A stretch of DNA of 64,000 nucleotides from Saccharopolyspora shandongensis (GTDB lineage Bacteria; Actinomycetota; Actinomycetes; Mycobacteriales; Pseudonocardiaceae), in contig NZ_FNOK01000005.1 of NCBI RefSeq assembly GCF_900106995.1, positions 1-64,000 on the forward strand, in the 5' to 3' direction. Position numbers and translations under genes: made by a program. This document shows positions 32,323 to 41,954 of the stretch, one piece after another. Every line of letters begins with the position of its first letter. The first letter of the stretch is position 1. The notes beneath the pieces were generated by a model that was given only the letters and a program-made list of their open reading frames with translations, was not told the origin of the DNA and made no database searches.

Positions 32323-35300
32323 ATGGGTACGTCGTCTGTTGAATCTCCGCTCGTCGATCTGCGCGAACGGTTGTCCGAGCTGATGCTGCACGACCAGCGT
32401 CGGCTGCGCCGTCGTATCGAGGGAGCCCGCAAGATCCGCGACCCGCAGGCGCTGGCGGCCGCGACTGCGGAGATCACCGGCGACATCGAGGCCGCGGAGC
32501 GGCGGATCGAGCAGCGCCGCGCGAACGTGCCCGAGATCAGCTATCCGGAGGCACTGCCGGTCAGCCAGCGCCGGGACGACCTGCTCGCGGCCATCCGCGA
32601 CAACCAGGTCGTCATCGTCGCAGGTGAGACCGGTTCCGGTAAGACGACGCAGCTGCCGAAGATGTGCATGGAGCTGGGCCGCGGCGTCCAGGGCCTGATC
32701 GGGCACACCCAGCCCCGGCGGCTGGCCGCCCGCACCGTCGCCGAACGCGTCGCCGAGGAACTCGACACCGAACTCGGCGACGCCATCGGCTACCAGGTGC
32801 GCTTCACCGAGCGGGCCGGCACCGACACCCTGGTCAAGCTGATGACCGACGGCATCCTGCTGGCCGAGATCCAGCACGACCGGCTGCTGCGGCGCTACGA
32901 CACGCTGATCATCGACGAGGCGCACGAGCGCAGCCTGAACATCGACTTCATCCTCGGCTACCTCAAGCAGCTGCTGCCGCGCCGCCCCGACCTGAAGGTG
33001 ATCATCACCTCGGCCACCATCGACCCGGAGCGCTTCTCGCGGCACTTCGACGACGCGCCGGTGATCGAGGTCTCCGGGCGCACCTATCCCGTCGAGGTCC
33101 GATACCGCCCACTGCTGGACGACTCCGACGAGAACGAGGACGTCGTCCGCGACCAGACGCAGGCCATCTGCGACGCGGTGGACGAGCTCTGCGCGGAAGG
33201 GCCCGGCGACATCCTGGTCTTCCTCAGCGGTGAACGGGAGATCCGGGACGCCACTGACGCGCTGAAGCAGCAGAACCTGCGCAACACCGAGGTGCTGCCG
33301 CTGTACGCGCGGTTGACGGCAGCCGAGCAGCACCGCGTGTTCCAGCCGCACTCCGGTCGGCGGATCGTGCTGTCCACCAACGTGGCCGAGACCTCGCTGA
33401 CCGTGCCGGGCATCAAGTACGTCATCGACCCCGGCACCGCGCGCATCTCCCGGTACAGCTTCCGGACGAAGGTGCAGCGGCTGCCCATCGAACCGATCTC
33501 GCAGGCCTCGGCGAACCAGCGCAAGGGCCGCTGCGGCCGGGTTTCCGAGGGCATCTGCGTCCGGCTGTACTCCGAAGAGGACTTCGAGTCCCGCCCGGAG
33601 TTCACCGACCCGGAGATCCTGCGCACCCACCTGGCCTCGGTCATCCTGCAGATGACCTCGCTGGGTCTGGGCGAGATCGAGTCGTTCCCGTTCCTGGAGC
33701 CGCCGGACCGCCGCCAGATCACCGACGGCGTCAACCTGCTCCACGAGCTGGGCGCCCTGGACCGATCGAAGACCGAGCTGCAGAAGCGGCTGACCCCCGT
33801 CGGCCGCAAGCTCGCCCAGCTGCCGATCGACCCGCGCATCGCGCGGATGGTGCTCGAAGCGGAGCGCAACGGCTGCGTGCGCGACGTGCTGGTCATCGCC
33901 GCCGCACTGTCCATCCAGGACCCCCGCGAGCGGCCCGCGGACAAGCAGCAGGCCGCCGACCAGAAGCACGCGCGCTTCGTCGACAAGGACGCCGAGTCCG
34001 ACTTCGTCACCTACCTCAACATGTGGCGGTACCTGCGCACCCAGCAGAAGGAGCTGTCCTCCAACCAGTTCCGGAAGCTGTGCCGGACCGACTTCCTCAA
34101 CTACCTGCGCGTCCGCGAGTGGCAGGACCTCTACGGCCAGCTGCGGCAGATGGTCAAGTCGATGGGCATGACGCTCGGCGACGAGCAGGCCGAGGCATCG
34201 CGGATCCACCAGTCGGTGCTGGCCGGCCTGCTGTCGCACATCGGCCTCAAGGACGTCGAGAAGAAGACCGAGAAGAAGCCGGGGCAGTCCGGGCGCGGAT
34301 CGAACGAGTACCAGGGCGCGCGCAACGCCAGGTTCGCCGTGTTCCCCGGCTCGTCGCTGTTCAAGAAGCCGCCGCGCTGGGTGATGGCGGCGGAGCTGGT
34401 GGAGACCTCCCGCCTCTGGGCGCGCATCGCCGCCCGCATCGAACCGGACTGGGTCGAGCAGCTCGCGCAGCACCTGGTCAAGCGCAGCTACAGCGAACCG
34501 CACTGGGAGAAGGACCGCGCCGCGGTGGTCGCCGTCGAGCGCGTCACCCTCTACGGCGTTCCGCTGGTGGTCGGCCGCAAGGTCAACTACGGGCGCATCG
34601 ACCCGGAGCTGAGCCGGGAGCTGTTCATCCGGCACGCGCTCGTGGAGGGCGACTGGGACACCCGGCACGCGTTCTTCCACGAGAACCGGGCGATGCTCGA
34701 CGAGGTCGAGGACCTCGAGGAACGGGCCCGGCGGCGCGACATCCTGGTCGACGACGAGACGCTGTTCGAGTTCTACGACCAGCGCATCGGCGCCGACGTC
34801 GCCTCCGGCAGGCACTTCGACGCGTGGTGGAAGAAGGCCGGCCGGGAGCAGCCGGACCTTCTCAACTTCGAGAAGTCGATGTTGATCAACCAGGAATCGG
34901 CGGCGGTCAGCGACCAGGACTACCCCGACTTCTGGACGCAGGGCGGGCATCGGTTGCCGCTGTCGTACCAGTTCGAGCCGGGTGCCGACGCGGACGGCGT
35001 GACCGTGCACATCCCGCTGGCGGTGCTCAACCAGATCGAACCGGATGGTTTCGACTGGCAGATCCCGGGCCTGCGCGAGGAAGTCGTGACGGCCCTGCTG
35101 AAGTCGTTGCCGAAGAACGTGCGCCGGAACTTCGTGCCGGCCCCGGACTTCGCCAAGGCGGCGCTGTCCCGGATGGCCTCGCCGGACGGCCCGCTGCTGG
35201 ACGCCCTGCAACGACAGCTCCAGAGCATGACCGGCGTCGCCGTATTGCGCTCCGAATGGGATCTCGAGCGGGTGCCGGAGCACCTGAAGATGACCTTCCG

Positions 35301-36279
35301 CGTGGTCGACGGCAAGGGCCGCAAGCTCTCCGAGTCCAAGGACCTGGAGTCGCTCAAGCAGCGGCTGAAACCCAAGCTCCGCGCCGAGATCTCCGCCGCC
35401 GCCGACGACGTCGAGCAAGGCGGCCTGCGCTCCTGGAGCTTCGGCTCGTTGCCTCGCACGTTCGAGCAGCAGCGCTCGGGCCACGCCGTGAAGGCGTACC
35501 CGGCGCTGGTGGACGAGCAGGACAGCGTCGCGGTGCGGATGTTCGATACCGAGGAGGAGCAGCGGCAGGCGCTGTGGGACGGCACCCGGCGAATGCTCCT
35601 GCTGAACCTCCCGTCGCCGGTGAAGTCCATCCAGCGCGGGATGACCAGCACCGCCCGGCTCGTGCTGGGCAGCAGCCGGTACGGTGACCTCGCCGCCGTG
35701 CTCGACGACTGCGTGAGCTGCGCCGTCGACAAGCTGATGGCGGATTGCGGCGGCCCGGTATGGGACCAGGCGGCCTACGATTCCCTGCAGGCCAAGGTCC
35801 GGGCACGGCTGGGCGAGGTCACCGTCGACGCCGTGTCCAAAGTGGAGCAAGTGCTGATGGCGGCGCAACGGGTGGAGACGCTGCTGGCCGACCAGTCCCG
35901 GAACCTGAACCCGGCCGCGCTCGCCGACATCCAGGACCAGCTGGACGGGCTGCTCTACCCCGGGTTCGTGACCGGGACCGGTTTCGCGCGGCTGTCCGAT
36001 CTGACGCGCTACCTGCGCGGGATCGAGCAGCGGCTGGACAAGCTGCAGCACCACCCGCAGCGCGACCGGGACTGGATGCAGCAGGTGGACGAGGTCGAGC
36101 AGCGCTACCGGGACATGATCGAGGGCCTTCCGCCGGGGCGCGCCCCGGGCGAATCCCTGCGGCAGATCGGGTGGCTGATCGAGGAGCTGCGGGTGAGCCT
36201 CTTCGCGCAGACGCTCGGCACGTCGCAGCCGGTGTCGGTGAAGCGCATCCACCGCGCGATGGACAAGTTGGAGCGCTGA
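32323..36279 (+). CDS. hrpA: ATP-dependent RNA helicase HrpA
   Basis: 1318 residues, the usual length of bacterial HrpA. Helicase core: GETGSGKTTQLPKM (Walker A), IIDEAHERSLN (DEAH box), IITSATIDPERF, and QRKGRCGRVSEGICVRLYSEEDF (motif VI). HA2 and OB-like regions follow, then the long C-terminal DUF3418 region with coiled-coil-rich segments. Acts in RNA remodelling, and in E. coli rescues collided ribosomes. ATG at 32323 (MGTSSVESPLVDLRERL) is preferred; an in-frame ATG at 32221 would add 34 poorly structured residues. Confidence 0.95.
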   Translation: MGTSSVESPLVDLRERLSELMLHDQRRLRRRIEGARKIRDPQALAAATAEITGDIEAAERRIEQRRANVPEISYPEALPVSQRRDDLLAAIRDNQVVIVAGETGSGKTTQLPKMCMELGRGVQGLIGHTQPRRLAARTVAERVAEELDTELGDAIGYQVRFTERAGTDTLVKLMTDGILLAEIQHDRLLRRYDTLIIDEAHERSLNIDFILGYLKQLLPRRPDLKVIITSATIDPERFSRHFDDAPVIEVSGRTYPVEVRYRPLLDDSDENEDVVRDQTQAICDAVDELCAEGPGDILVFLSGEREIRDATDALKQQNLRNTEVLPLYARLTAAEQHRVFQPHSGRRIVLSTNVAETSLTVPGIKYVIDPGTARISRYSFRTKVQRLPIEPISQASANQRKGRCGRVSEGICVRLYSEEDFESRPEFTDPEILRTHLASVILQMTSLGLGEIESFPFLEPPDRRQITDGVNLLHELGALDRSKTELQKRLTPVGRKLAQLPIDPRIARMVLEAERNGCVRDVLVIAAALSIQDPRERPADKQQAADQKHARFVDKDAESDFVTYLNMWRYLRTQQKELSSNQFRKLCRTDFLNYLRVREWQDLYGQLRQMVKSMGMTLGDEQAEASRIHQSVLAGLLSHIGLKDVEKKTEKKPGQSGRGSNEYQGARNARFAVFPGSSLFKKPPRWVMAAELVETSRLWARIAARIEPDWVEQLAQHLVKRSYSEPHWEKDRAAVVAVERVTLYGVPLVVGRKVNYGRIDPELSRELFIRHALVEGDWDTRHAFFHENRAMLDEVEDLEERARRRDILVDDETLFEFYDQRIGADVASGRHFDAWWKKAGREQPDLLNFEKSMLINQESAAVSDQDYPDFWTQGGHRLPLSYQFEPGADADGVTVHIPLAVLNQIEPDGFDWQIPGLREEVVTALLKSLPKNVRRNFVPAPDFAKAALSRMASPDGPLLDALQRQLQSMTGVAVLRSEWDLERVPEHLKMTFRVVDGKGRKLSESKDLESLKQRLKPKLRAEISAAADDVEQGGLRSWSFGSLPRTFEQQRSGHAVKAYPALVDEQDSVAVRMFDTEEEQRQALWDGTRRMLLLNLPSPVKSIQRGMTSTARLVLGSSRYGDLAAVLDDCVSCAVDKLMADCGGPVWDQAAYDSLQAKVRARLGEVTVDAVSKVEQVLMAAQRVETLLADQSRNLNPAALADIQDQLDGLLYPGFVTGTGFARLSDLTRYLRGIEQRLDKLQHHPQRDRDWMQQVDEVEQRYRDMIEGLPPGRAPGESLRQIGWLIEELRVSLFAQTLGTSQPVSVKRIHRAMDKLER

Positions 36280-36280
36280 A

Positions 36281-36311
36281 CCGGCGCTCGTCGCGACTGT
36301 CGACGAGCCGG
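36281..36311 (+). terminator. Hairpin after hrpA
   Basis: CCGGCGCTCGTCG and CGACGAGCCGG pair across CGACTGT (with one bulged base), directly after the hrpA stop. Confidence 0.65.
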
Positions 36312-36799
36312 ACAACTTCTTGAACACGGTCGTGACGTGCATGGCTGTTCCCTCCGGGTGCGAACTGGTGCGTCGGGCGGGCACCGCGGCCGGTCGGCCT
36401 GGTCCGGTGCGTCCGCAGCGCCAGCCGTTCGAGCTCGCGTGATTTTGCGTGCTCGAACTGCCGTGATCCCCGAAAAGCCGTCCCCCGCAAGGTCATGTGC
36501 GGCAAAGGGCGCATGCCTGTCTAGCGGTGTGCCCGCAGGCCGTGTGCTTCGCGAAGCCGTGTTCGGCGAAGCGTGTGCCCTGCAGAACCTGAGTTTCGGG
36601 AGAATGGCGCCTCAGGCCGCCCAACATCGAGTATTCGCGCTCGAACTGTCGTTCGCATCACTCGACGGGGTGGAACTCGCTGGGAGATCACGATTCCGGC
36701 TCCTCGCGCGTGGCCGCGGCCGGAAAACCGTTGGGAATGAGCAAGATCTGCGTTCGCCGCGTGCTCGGCGGCGAACGCGGCGGAGCGCTGCCGTGCCGC
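36312..36799. other. Long gap without a supported gene
   Basis: About 490 bases. Open frames exist on both strands but none has a recognisable domain or a convincing start. It contains a hairpin GTTCGAGC/GCTCGAAC (36427-36434 and 36451-36458) and repeated words such as CTCGAACTG (36452 and 36642 regions). It may be decayed coding sequence; no repeat copy of the 23-bp family is present. Confidence 0.5.
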
Positions 36800-37645
36800 T
36801 CAGGTAGCGGGGGAGACGGTCACGCCCAATGCACCAGGCCCCGCGTGGGCGCCCAGGACCGCGCTCGTCTCCTCCAGGGTGACGCGGCGGATCTGGGGCA
36901 GCTGGGACCGCAGGTCGTCCAGCACGCGCTGGGCCCGGTCGGCGAACTGGAAGTGCTCGACCCCGACGTCGACCGGTCCGCTGCCGGCTCGCTGGACCGC
37001 GTTCGAGACCGCTTTCTTGAGCGCCCGGTCCGGCCCGATGCCCTTCGTCAGCTGGTCGATGACGCCTTCCTTGAGGACGAGCACCGGCTTGATCGACAGG
37101 GCCTGGCCGAGCCACGCCTGCGCGCGCCCGATCCGGCCGCCGCGCTGCAGGTATTCCAGGGTGTCCACGTAGAGCAGCTGCGTGGTGGTGCGCAGGCGCC
37201 GGTCCAGCACGCCCATCACGCCCTGCGGGGTCGCGCCGGAGACGGCGGCTTCGGCCGCGGCCATCACCGGGAAACCGAGGCCGAGCCCGACCAGCCGGGA
37301 GTCGACCACGTAGACCGGGATGCCGATCTCCGCCGCGGCGATGCGGGCCGACTGGCAGGTCTGGGACAGGCCTTCGGAGATGTGGATGGAGATGATCGCC
37401 TCGGCGCCGGAGGCCGCGGCGTCCGTGTAGTTCCAGAAGAAGGCGGGCGGTGGCGGTTCGCCGGTCGCCACCGGGATTCCGTCGCGCATCGCCTGGGCCA
37501 GCGTCGGGTGCGGCACCCGGCGCTCGTCGTTGTACTCGTCGCCGACCTTGAGCTCCAGTTGGACGATGGAGATGCCCAGCTGTTCGGCGACGTCGTGCGG
37601 TATGGAAGCCGTCGAGTCGGTCACGATGGCGACGCGTTGCCTCAT
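36800..37645 (-). CDS. DegV-family fatty-acid-binding protein
   Basis: 281 residues. The N-terminal VAIVTDSTASIPHDVAEQL and the later LLYVDTLEYLQRGGRIG and LSIKPVLVLKEGVI are diagnostic of DegV. DegV/FakB proteins bind a fatty acid for phosphorylation by a partner kinase (FakA), but no kinase is nearby. Start ATG at 37645. Divergent from etfBA across a 287-bp gap. Confidence 0.93.
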   Translation of the reverse strand: MRQRVAIVTDSTASIPHDVAEQLGISIVQLELKVGDEYNDERRVPHPTLAQAMRDGIPVATGEPPPPAFFWNYTDAAASGAEAIISIHISEGLSQTCQSARIAAAEIGIPVYVVDSRLVGLGLGFPVMAAAEAAVSGATPQGVMGVLDRRLRTTTQLLYVDTLEYLQRGGRIGRAQAWLGQALSIKPVLVLKEGVIDQLTKGIGPDRALKKAVSNAVQRAGSGPVDVGVEHFQFADRAQRVLDDLRSQLPQIRRVTLEETSAVLGAHAGPGALGVTVSPAT

Positions 37646-37656
37646 GCGGGCCAGGC

Positions 37657-37790
37657 TACTAACTGGTAGCCGGTCTGCGTGCGTGCCCCGGCAGAAATAC
37701 CGTCACCGAGACCCGGCGGTTCGGGGCGCGGCGAGGTGAGTACCGTCACGTCAGGGGCCTGGTTGCACCGGTGCTACCGGCTAGTAACAT
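37657..37790. promoter_or_regulatory. Paired promoter-proximal motifs of degV and etfBA
   Basis: The 14-base motif GCTACCRGYTAGTA occurs twice: at 37657-37670 pointing to degV (minus strand) and at 37773-37786 pointing to etfB. The second overlaps a plausible promoter (TTGCAC at 37763-37768, 16-base spacer, TAACAT at 37785-37790). The remaining gap to etfB holds a 140-base leader with no other clear feature. Confidence 0.5.
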
Positions 37791-37932
37791 TCTGGGTGGT
37801 TGGCGTCACTGTGCTTTTCGAACAGGGACGTGGCAAGGTCAACCTACCCGGACCTAACAGCGCCGGGTCCACAAGCAAAGCCGCTGGAGGACCAGCGAGC
37901 GTCGTCTGTCCGCAGGAGGTCGAAGAGGGCCC

Positions 37933-38715
37933 ATGAACATCGTCGTCCTGGTCAAGCAGGTGCCCGACACGTATTCCGAGCGGAAGTTGTCTGCGGCGGA
38001 TCACACCCTGGATCGCGAGTCGGCCGATGCGGTGTTGGATGAGATCAACGAGCGCGCCGTCGAGGAAGCGCTGTTGATCAAGGAGGCTCAGGGCGGCGAA
38101 GTGACCGTCGTCTGCATGGGCCCGGATCGCGCCACGGATGCGATTCGCAAGGCGTTGTCGATGGGTGCGGACAAGGCGGTGCACCTCTCGGACGAGGCGT
38201 TGCACGGCACGGACGCGCCGTCGACCGCGCGTGCGCTGGCGAAGGCGATCGGCACCGTCGAGGGTGTGGATCTGGTGATCGCCGGTAACGAGGCCACGGA
38301 CGGCCGCACGGGTGCGGTGCCGGCGATGTTGGCCGAGGTGCTGGGCTGGCCGCAGCTGACCTTCGCGCGCAAGGTCGAGACCGACGGTTCGAGCGTGAAG
38401 ATCGAGCGGGAGACCGACGCGGGCATCCTGAACGTCGAAGCCGCGCTGCCTGCGGTGGTGTCGGTGACCGAGAAGATCAACGAGCCGCGGTACCCGTCGT
38501 TCAAGGGCATCATGGCCGCGAAGAAGAAGCCGGTCAGCGTGTTGTCGCTGGCGGATGCCGGGATCGACGCCGCCGAGGTGGGCCTGGCCAACGCCGGATC
38601 GGCCGTGGTGGAGTCCGCGCCGAAGCCGCCGAAGTCCGGTGGCGTGAAGGTCACCGACGAGGGCGAGGGCGGCGTCGCCGTGGCCGAGTTCCTGGCCGGC
38701 GAGAAGCTGCTCTGA
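37933..38715 (+). CDS. etfB: Electron transfer flavoprotein beta subunit
   Basis: 260 residues. Starts MNIVVLVKQVPDTYSERKL with the family signature near 125-145 (AGNEATDGRTGAVPAMLAEVLG). With EtfA it shuttles electrons from acyl-CoA dehydrogenases to the respiratory chain. ATG at 37933. Codon third positions contain many Ts, as in the thiolase at the left edge. First gene of the etfBA operon. Confidence 0.97.
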   Translation: MNIVVLVKQVPDTYSERKLSAADHTLDRESADAVLDEINERAVEEALLIKEAQGGEVTVVCMGPDRATDAIRKALSMGADKAVHLSDEALHGTDAPSTARALAKAIGTVEGVDLVIAGNEATDGRTGAVPAMLAEVLGWPQLTFARKVETDGSSVKIERETDAGILNVEAALPAVVSVTEKINEPRYPSFKGIMAAKKKPVSVLSLADAGIDAAEVGLANAGSAVVESAPKPPKSGGVKVTDEGEGGVAVAEFLAGEKLL

Positions 38716-38749
38716 AGTCGTTCACGGATTTTCGAGGAGGCATTGATTC

Positions 38750-39700
38750 ATGGCTGAGGTTCTGGTCCTCGTCGATCACGTGGACGGCGAGGTCAAGAAG
38801 GTCACGCACGAGCTGCTGACCGCGGCGCGCCGGCTGGGCGAGCCGTCGGCGGTGGTGGTCGGCGAGCCGGGCACCGCTGGGAAGCTCACCGATGCGCTGG
38901 CCGCCTACGGTGCGGCGAAGGTGTACGCGGCGGAGTCCGCGGAGGCCGCGCAGTACCTGGTGACCCCGCAGGTCGACGTGCTCGCCGCGTTGGTGGGCAG
39001 CGCGTCCCCGGCGGCGGTGCTGGTACCGGCGTCGATCGACGGCAAGGAGATCGCCGGTCGGCTGGCGATCCGCATCGGTTCCGGTCTGCTGTCGGAGGTC
39101 GTGGACCTCGACGGCGAGGGCGTGGCGTCGCACTCGCTGTTCGGTGGCACCTACGACGCCAAGGCGAAGGTCACCAAGGGCACGCCGGTGATCACCGTGC
39201 TGCCGGGCGCGATCGAGCCCGAGCAGGCCGCCGGTGCGGCGGCGGTCGAGTCCGTGGAGGTTCCGGCCGCCTCGGGCGCGAAGATCACCGGCCGGCAGCC
39301 CGCCGAGGCCGGCGACCGCCCCGAGCTCACCGAGGCCAGCATCGTGGTCTCCGGTGGTCGGGGTGTCGGTTCCGCCGAGTCCTTCGAGGTCGTGGAGAAG
39401 CTCGCCGACTCCCTGGGTGCCGCGGTGGGCGCCTCGCGTGCGGCGGTGGACTCCGGTTACTACCCGCACCAGTTCCAGGTCGGGCAGACCGGTAAGACCG
39501 TGTCGCCGCAGCTGTACATCGCCCTCGGCATTTCGGGCGCGATCCAGCACCGGGCCGGCATGCAGACGTCGAAGACGATCGTCGCGGTGAACAAGGACCC
39601 CGAAGCCCCGATCTTCGAGATCGCCGACTTCGGCGTCGTCGGCGACCTGTTCAAGGTCGCCCCGCAGCTCACCGAGGAGATCACCAAGCGCAAGGGCTGA
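38750..39700 (+). CDS. etfA: Electron transfer flavoprotein alpha subunit (FAD-binding)
   Basis: 316 residues. The C-terminal FAD domain shows [32 protein letters not shown], then [23 protein letters not shown] and [22 protein letters not shown]. Partner of EtfB; 34 bases downstream of it with GGAGG before the ATG. The order etfB-etfA, then the acyltransferase pair and iscS-mnmA is also known from mycobacteria. Ends in a strong hairpin terminator. Confidence 0.97.
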   Translation: MAEVLVLVDHVDGEVKKVTHELLTAARRLGEPSAVVVGEPGTAGKLTDALAAYGAAKVYAAESAEAAQYLVTPQVDVLAALVGSASPAAVLVPASIDGKEIAGRLAIRIGSGLLSEVVDLDGEGVASHSLFGGTYDAKAKVTKGTPVITVLPGAIEPEQAAGAAAVESVEVPAASGAKITGRQPAEAGDRPELTEASIVVSGGRGVGSAESFEVVEKLADSLGAAVGASRAAVDSGYYPHQFQVGQTGKTVSPQLYIALGISGAIQHRAGMQTSKTIVAVNKDPEAPIFEIADFGVVGDLFKVAPQLTEEITKRKG

Positions 39701-39716
39701 GCCCCGAGCTGATCTG

Positions 39717-39760
39717 ACGCAGGAGGCGGGTCGCACCCAGGTGCGGCCCGCCTCCTGCGT
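39717..39760. terminator. Bidirectional terminator between etfA and rnhA
   Basis: ACGCAGGAGGCGGGTCGCAC and its near-exact complement (one T-G pair) form a stem of about 20 bp around a short loop, between the convergent etfA and rnhA genes. Confidence 0.92.
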
Positions 39761-39761
39761 G

Positions 39762-40220
39762 TCAGCCCGCGCGAGCCTCGTCGCGGCCCTGGCAGGCGAG
39801 CCGGTCGGCGCGTTCGTTCTCCGGGTGGCCGTTGTGCCCCTTGACCCATTCCCACTGCACGTCGCCGTGGCGCGCGCATTCCGCGTCCAGGCGCTGCCAC
39901 AGATCCGCGTTCTTGACCGGCTGCTTGGCCGACGTGAGCCAGCCGTTGCGCTTCCAGCCGTGCATCCACTGCGTGATGCCCTTGAGCACGTACGTGCTGT
40001 CCGTGAAGACGCGCACGGCGGGCATCGGCCGGGTCAGCGCGGCCAGGCCTTCGATGACCGCCATCAGCTCCATCTTGTTGTTCGTCGTCGCCGCGTCCTT
40101 GCCGTAGAGCTCCCGCTCGTGGTCGCCGTACCGCAGCACGACGCCCCAGCCGCCAGGGCCGGGATTTCCGCTGCATGCGCCGTCGGTGTAGAGGTCGACG
40201 CGGTCCGTCGTTCGCTGCAT
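39762..40220 (-). CDS. rnhA: Ribonuclease HI
   Basis: 152 residues. Catalytic residues are visible in order: [18 protein letters not shown] (Asp), [13 protein letters not shown] (Glu), [13 protein letters not shown] (Asp), and [18 protein letters not shown] (His and the last Asp). Removes RNA from RNA-DNA hybrids. Start ATG at 40220; the frame runs on into repeat cluster F, but that extension is not coding. Confidence 0.95.
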   Translation of the reverse strand: MQRTTDRVDLYTDGACSGNPGPGGWGVVLRYGDHERELYGKDAATTNNKMELMAVIEGLAALTRPMPAVRVFTDSTYVLKGITQWMHGWKRNGWLTSAKQPVKNADLWQRLDAECARHGDVQWEWVKGHNGHPENERADRLACQGRDEARAG

Positions 40221-40266
40221 ACCCCGGAATCTAATCGTCGGCGCCGTTGCGCCGGTCCGGCGGTAG

Positions 40267-40480
40267 GTGACAGGAAGGTTCCCATGCTCGCGCCCGGACG
40301 CTCGGGGAATGGCAGGAAGGTTCCCCTGCTCCGCATTCAAGCGGTCTGCGGGTGACAGGAAAGTTCCCTTGCTCGCACTTGTGACAGGAAGGTTCCCCTG
40401 CTCGTATTCGGCCGCGCTTGTGGCAGAAAGGTTCCCTTGCTCGCATCCGGGCGTGCTGTGACAGGAAAGTTCCCCTGCTT
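40267..40480 (-). repeat. Dispersed 23-bp repeat, cluster F (6 copies, same direction)
   Basis: Copies at 40267-40289, 40309-40331, 40352-40374, 40381-40403, 40420-40442 and 40458-40480, reading (G)TGACAGGAAGGTTCCC then NTGCTC on the plus strand. Steps are 42, 43, 29, 39 and 38 bases. Variants include TGGCAGG, GGAAAGTTCC and TGGCAGAAAGG. The cluster lies between the divergent rnhA and glycosyltransferase genes. Confidence 0.93.
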
Positions 40481-40536
40481 TCGGGGGTTCGAAAATCGGG
40501 TGCGGGGGTTGGTGGGGAGTGGCATGCTCGGCGGAC

Positions 40537-41757
40537 GTGCGAATACTGTTCTCCGTCGGGCCCGGTTATGGGCTTATGCTGCCGATCGTCCCGTTGATCT
40601 GGGCTGCTCGGATCGCCGGGCACGAAGTGCTGGTCGCCACCACTGCCGAAATGCCCGATGTCGGTGCGCGGGCCGGGCTTCCCGTAGTGGACGTCTTCCC
40701 GGAGCACGACGTGTGGGATGCGCTGCTGCGCGGGATCACGTCGGAGGGCGATTCGCCCGAGATCGAGCGGGTGGCCGCTGCCACGGGTTTGTCCGAGGCC
40801 TACGAGAAGGTGTCCCAGGCGGGCAATCCGTTCGGGCTGTTCACCCTGACCATGACAGAAGGCACCATCGACGCGGGGCGGGCGTTCGGTGCGGACCTCG
40901 TCGTGCACACCACCGATCACGTCGCCGGGCGGTTGGCCGCGGCCGCGCTCGGGGTGCCGGTGCTGGAGGTCGGCAACCGGATTTCCTGGTCGTCGCGCGA
41001 TGAGAAGTTCCGCAACGGGCGCAACCTCTACGATGATGACGACGTCACCCTTGCCCTGCGGGACAAACTCGGCATTCCCGGCGGTCCGCCGCGGGTGATC
41101 GCGCGGATCGATCCGCGCGCGCCCAGCATGGGCGGGCTCGTCGCGGACGAGCCGGATCCGCTGGACGGCATCCCGTGGTGGTCGATGCGGTTCGTGCCGT
41201 TCAACGGCGGGGTCGTGGTTCCCGAGTGGGCGTTGCGGCGGCCGGAGCGGCCGCGGGTCGGCGTCACCCTCGGCACCGTGGTGCCGATCATGAGCGGCAC
41301 CAGCAACCTCTCGGCCGTGATCGAGGCGCTCGGCGGGATGGACGTGGAGGTGGTGCTGGCCGCGGGCAAGGCGGATCTCGCCGATCTCGGGACGCTGCCC
41401 GAGAACGTGCGCTCCGCCGGCTTCCTGCCGTTGTCGACGTTCCTGCCGACCGCTTCGCTGATGGTGCACCACGGCGGCTCCGGCACCACGGCCGCGCCGC
41501 TGCATTACGGCGTTCCGCAGCTCGTCCTGCCCGCTTTCGCGGACAACCCGATGTCCGCGGAGCGCGTGGTGGCCCGGGGCGTGGGGCTCTCCCACGATCC
41601 GGCCACTGTGGACGCCGCCACGGTCCGGGCCATGGCCGAGCGGTTGCTCACCGAGCCCGCGTTCCGCGCGGCGGCGCGCGAGGTGAGCGAGGAGATGGCC
41701 ACCCAGCCCAGTCCGTCGTCGATCATCGAGCGTGTCGTTCCGCTCGTCGGCGCCTGA
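40537..41757 (+). CDS. Glycosyltransferase, MGT/GT1-like
   Basis: 406 residues. The N-terminal domain starts [21 protein letters not shown], and the C-terminal donor-binding domain holds [31 protein letters not shown], the signature of antibiotic and macrolide-type glycosyltransferases that use NDP-sugars. GTG at 40537 gives the usual family start; the GTG at 40519 is an alternative. No biosynthetic cluster is adjacent, so it may glycosylate a foreign drug or an unlinked metabolite. Ends with a perfect 17-bp hairpin. Confidence 0.88.
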   Translation: MRILFSVGPGYGLMLPIVPLIWAARIAGHEVLVATTAEMPDVGARAGLPVVDVFPEHDVWDALLRGITSEGDSPEIERVAAATGLSEAYEKVSQAGNPFGLFTLTMTEGTIDAGRAFGADLVVHTTDHVAGRLAAAALGVPVLEVGNRISWSSRDEKFRNGRNLYDDDDVTLALRDKLGIPGGPPRVIARIDPRAPSMGGLVADEPDPLDGIPWWSMRFVPFNGGVVVPEWALRRPERPRVGVTLGTVVPIMSGTSNLSAVIEALGGMDVEVVLAAGKADLADLGTLPENVRSAGFLPLSTFLPTASLMVHHGGSGTTAAPLHYGVPQLVLPAFADNPMSAERVVARGVGLSHDPATVDAATVRAMAERLLTEPAFRAAAREVSEEMATQPSPSSIIERVVPLVGA

Positions 41758-41763
41758 GCCCGT

Positions 41764-41803
41764 CCCGAGGAGCCGAACCCCGCGCCGGGTTCGGCTCCTC
41801 GGG
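41764..41803 (+). terminator. Terminator of the glycosyltransferase gene
   Basis: Perfect 17-bp stem CCCGAGGAGCCGAACCC / GGGTTCGGCTCCTCGGG with loop CGCGCC, 6 bases after the stop codon. Confidence 0.92.
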
Positions 41804-41954
41804 TGACGCCGTCGGATATCTGCTGTTCGGGCGGGGTTTCAGGGGACCGTTCGGGGCAATGGCCGGGCGCTGCACCGGGGATTCACCGAAAGTTCCTGCT
41901 CCGTGTCATCGACTGGTGTGTTGGGTGTTCGCCGCGCGGAGATACACCTGCGGC

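Noticed and set aside
28942..36384. 2480-codon minus-strand open frame antisense to hrpA and neighbours
   Set aside because: An artefact of GC bias; the translation has no domain and lies opposite well-supported genes.
36337..36807. 156-codon plus-strand open frame after hrpA
   Set aside because: Arg/Ala-rich composition typical of a chance frame in high-GC DNA, no recognisable domain, and it overlaps the end of degV.
3390..40480. Repeat units encoding the short peptide MGTFLSP (ATG GGA ACC TTC CTG TCA)
   Set aside because: The ATG is not conserved (CAA, CAG, CAC and GAT variants occur), no ribosome binding sites accompany the copies, and spacers break any frame. The frequent C/T change that is silent in this frame is better explained as drift at the centre of the quasi-palindrome.
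41881..41900. Degenerate copy of the 23-bp repeat (GAAAGTTCCTGCTC)
   Set aside because: Only the middle matches, TGACAG is missing and a base is lost before TGCTC; too weak to count as a copy.
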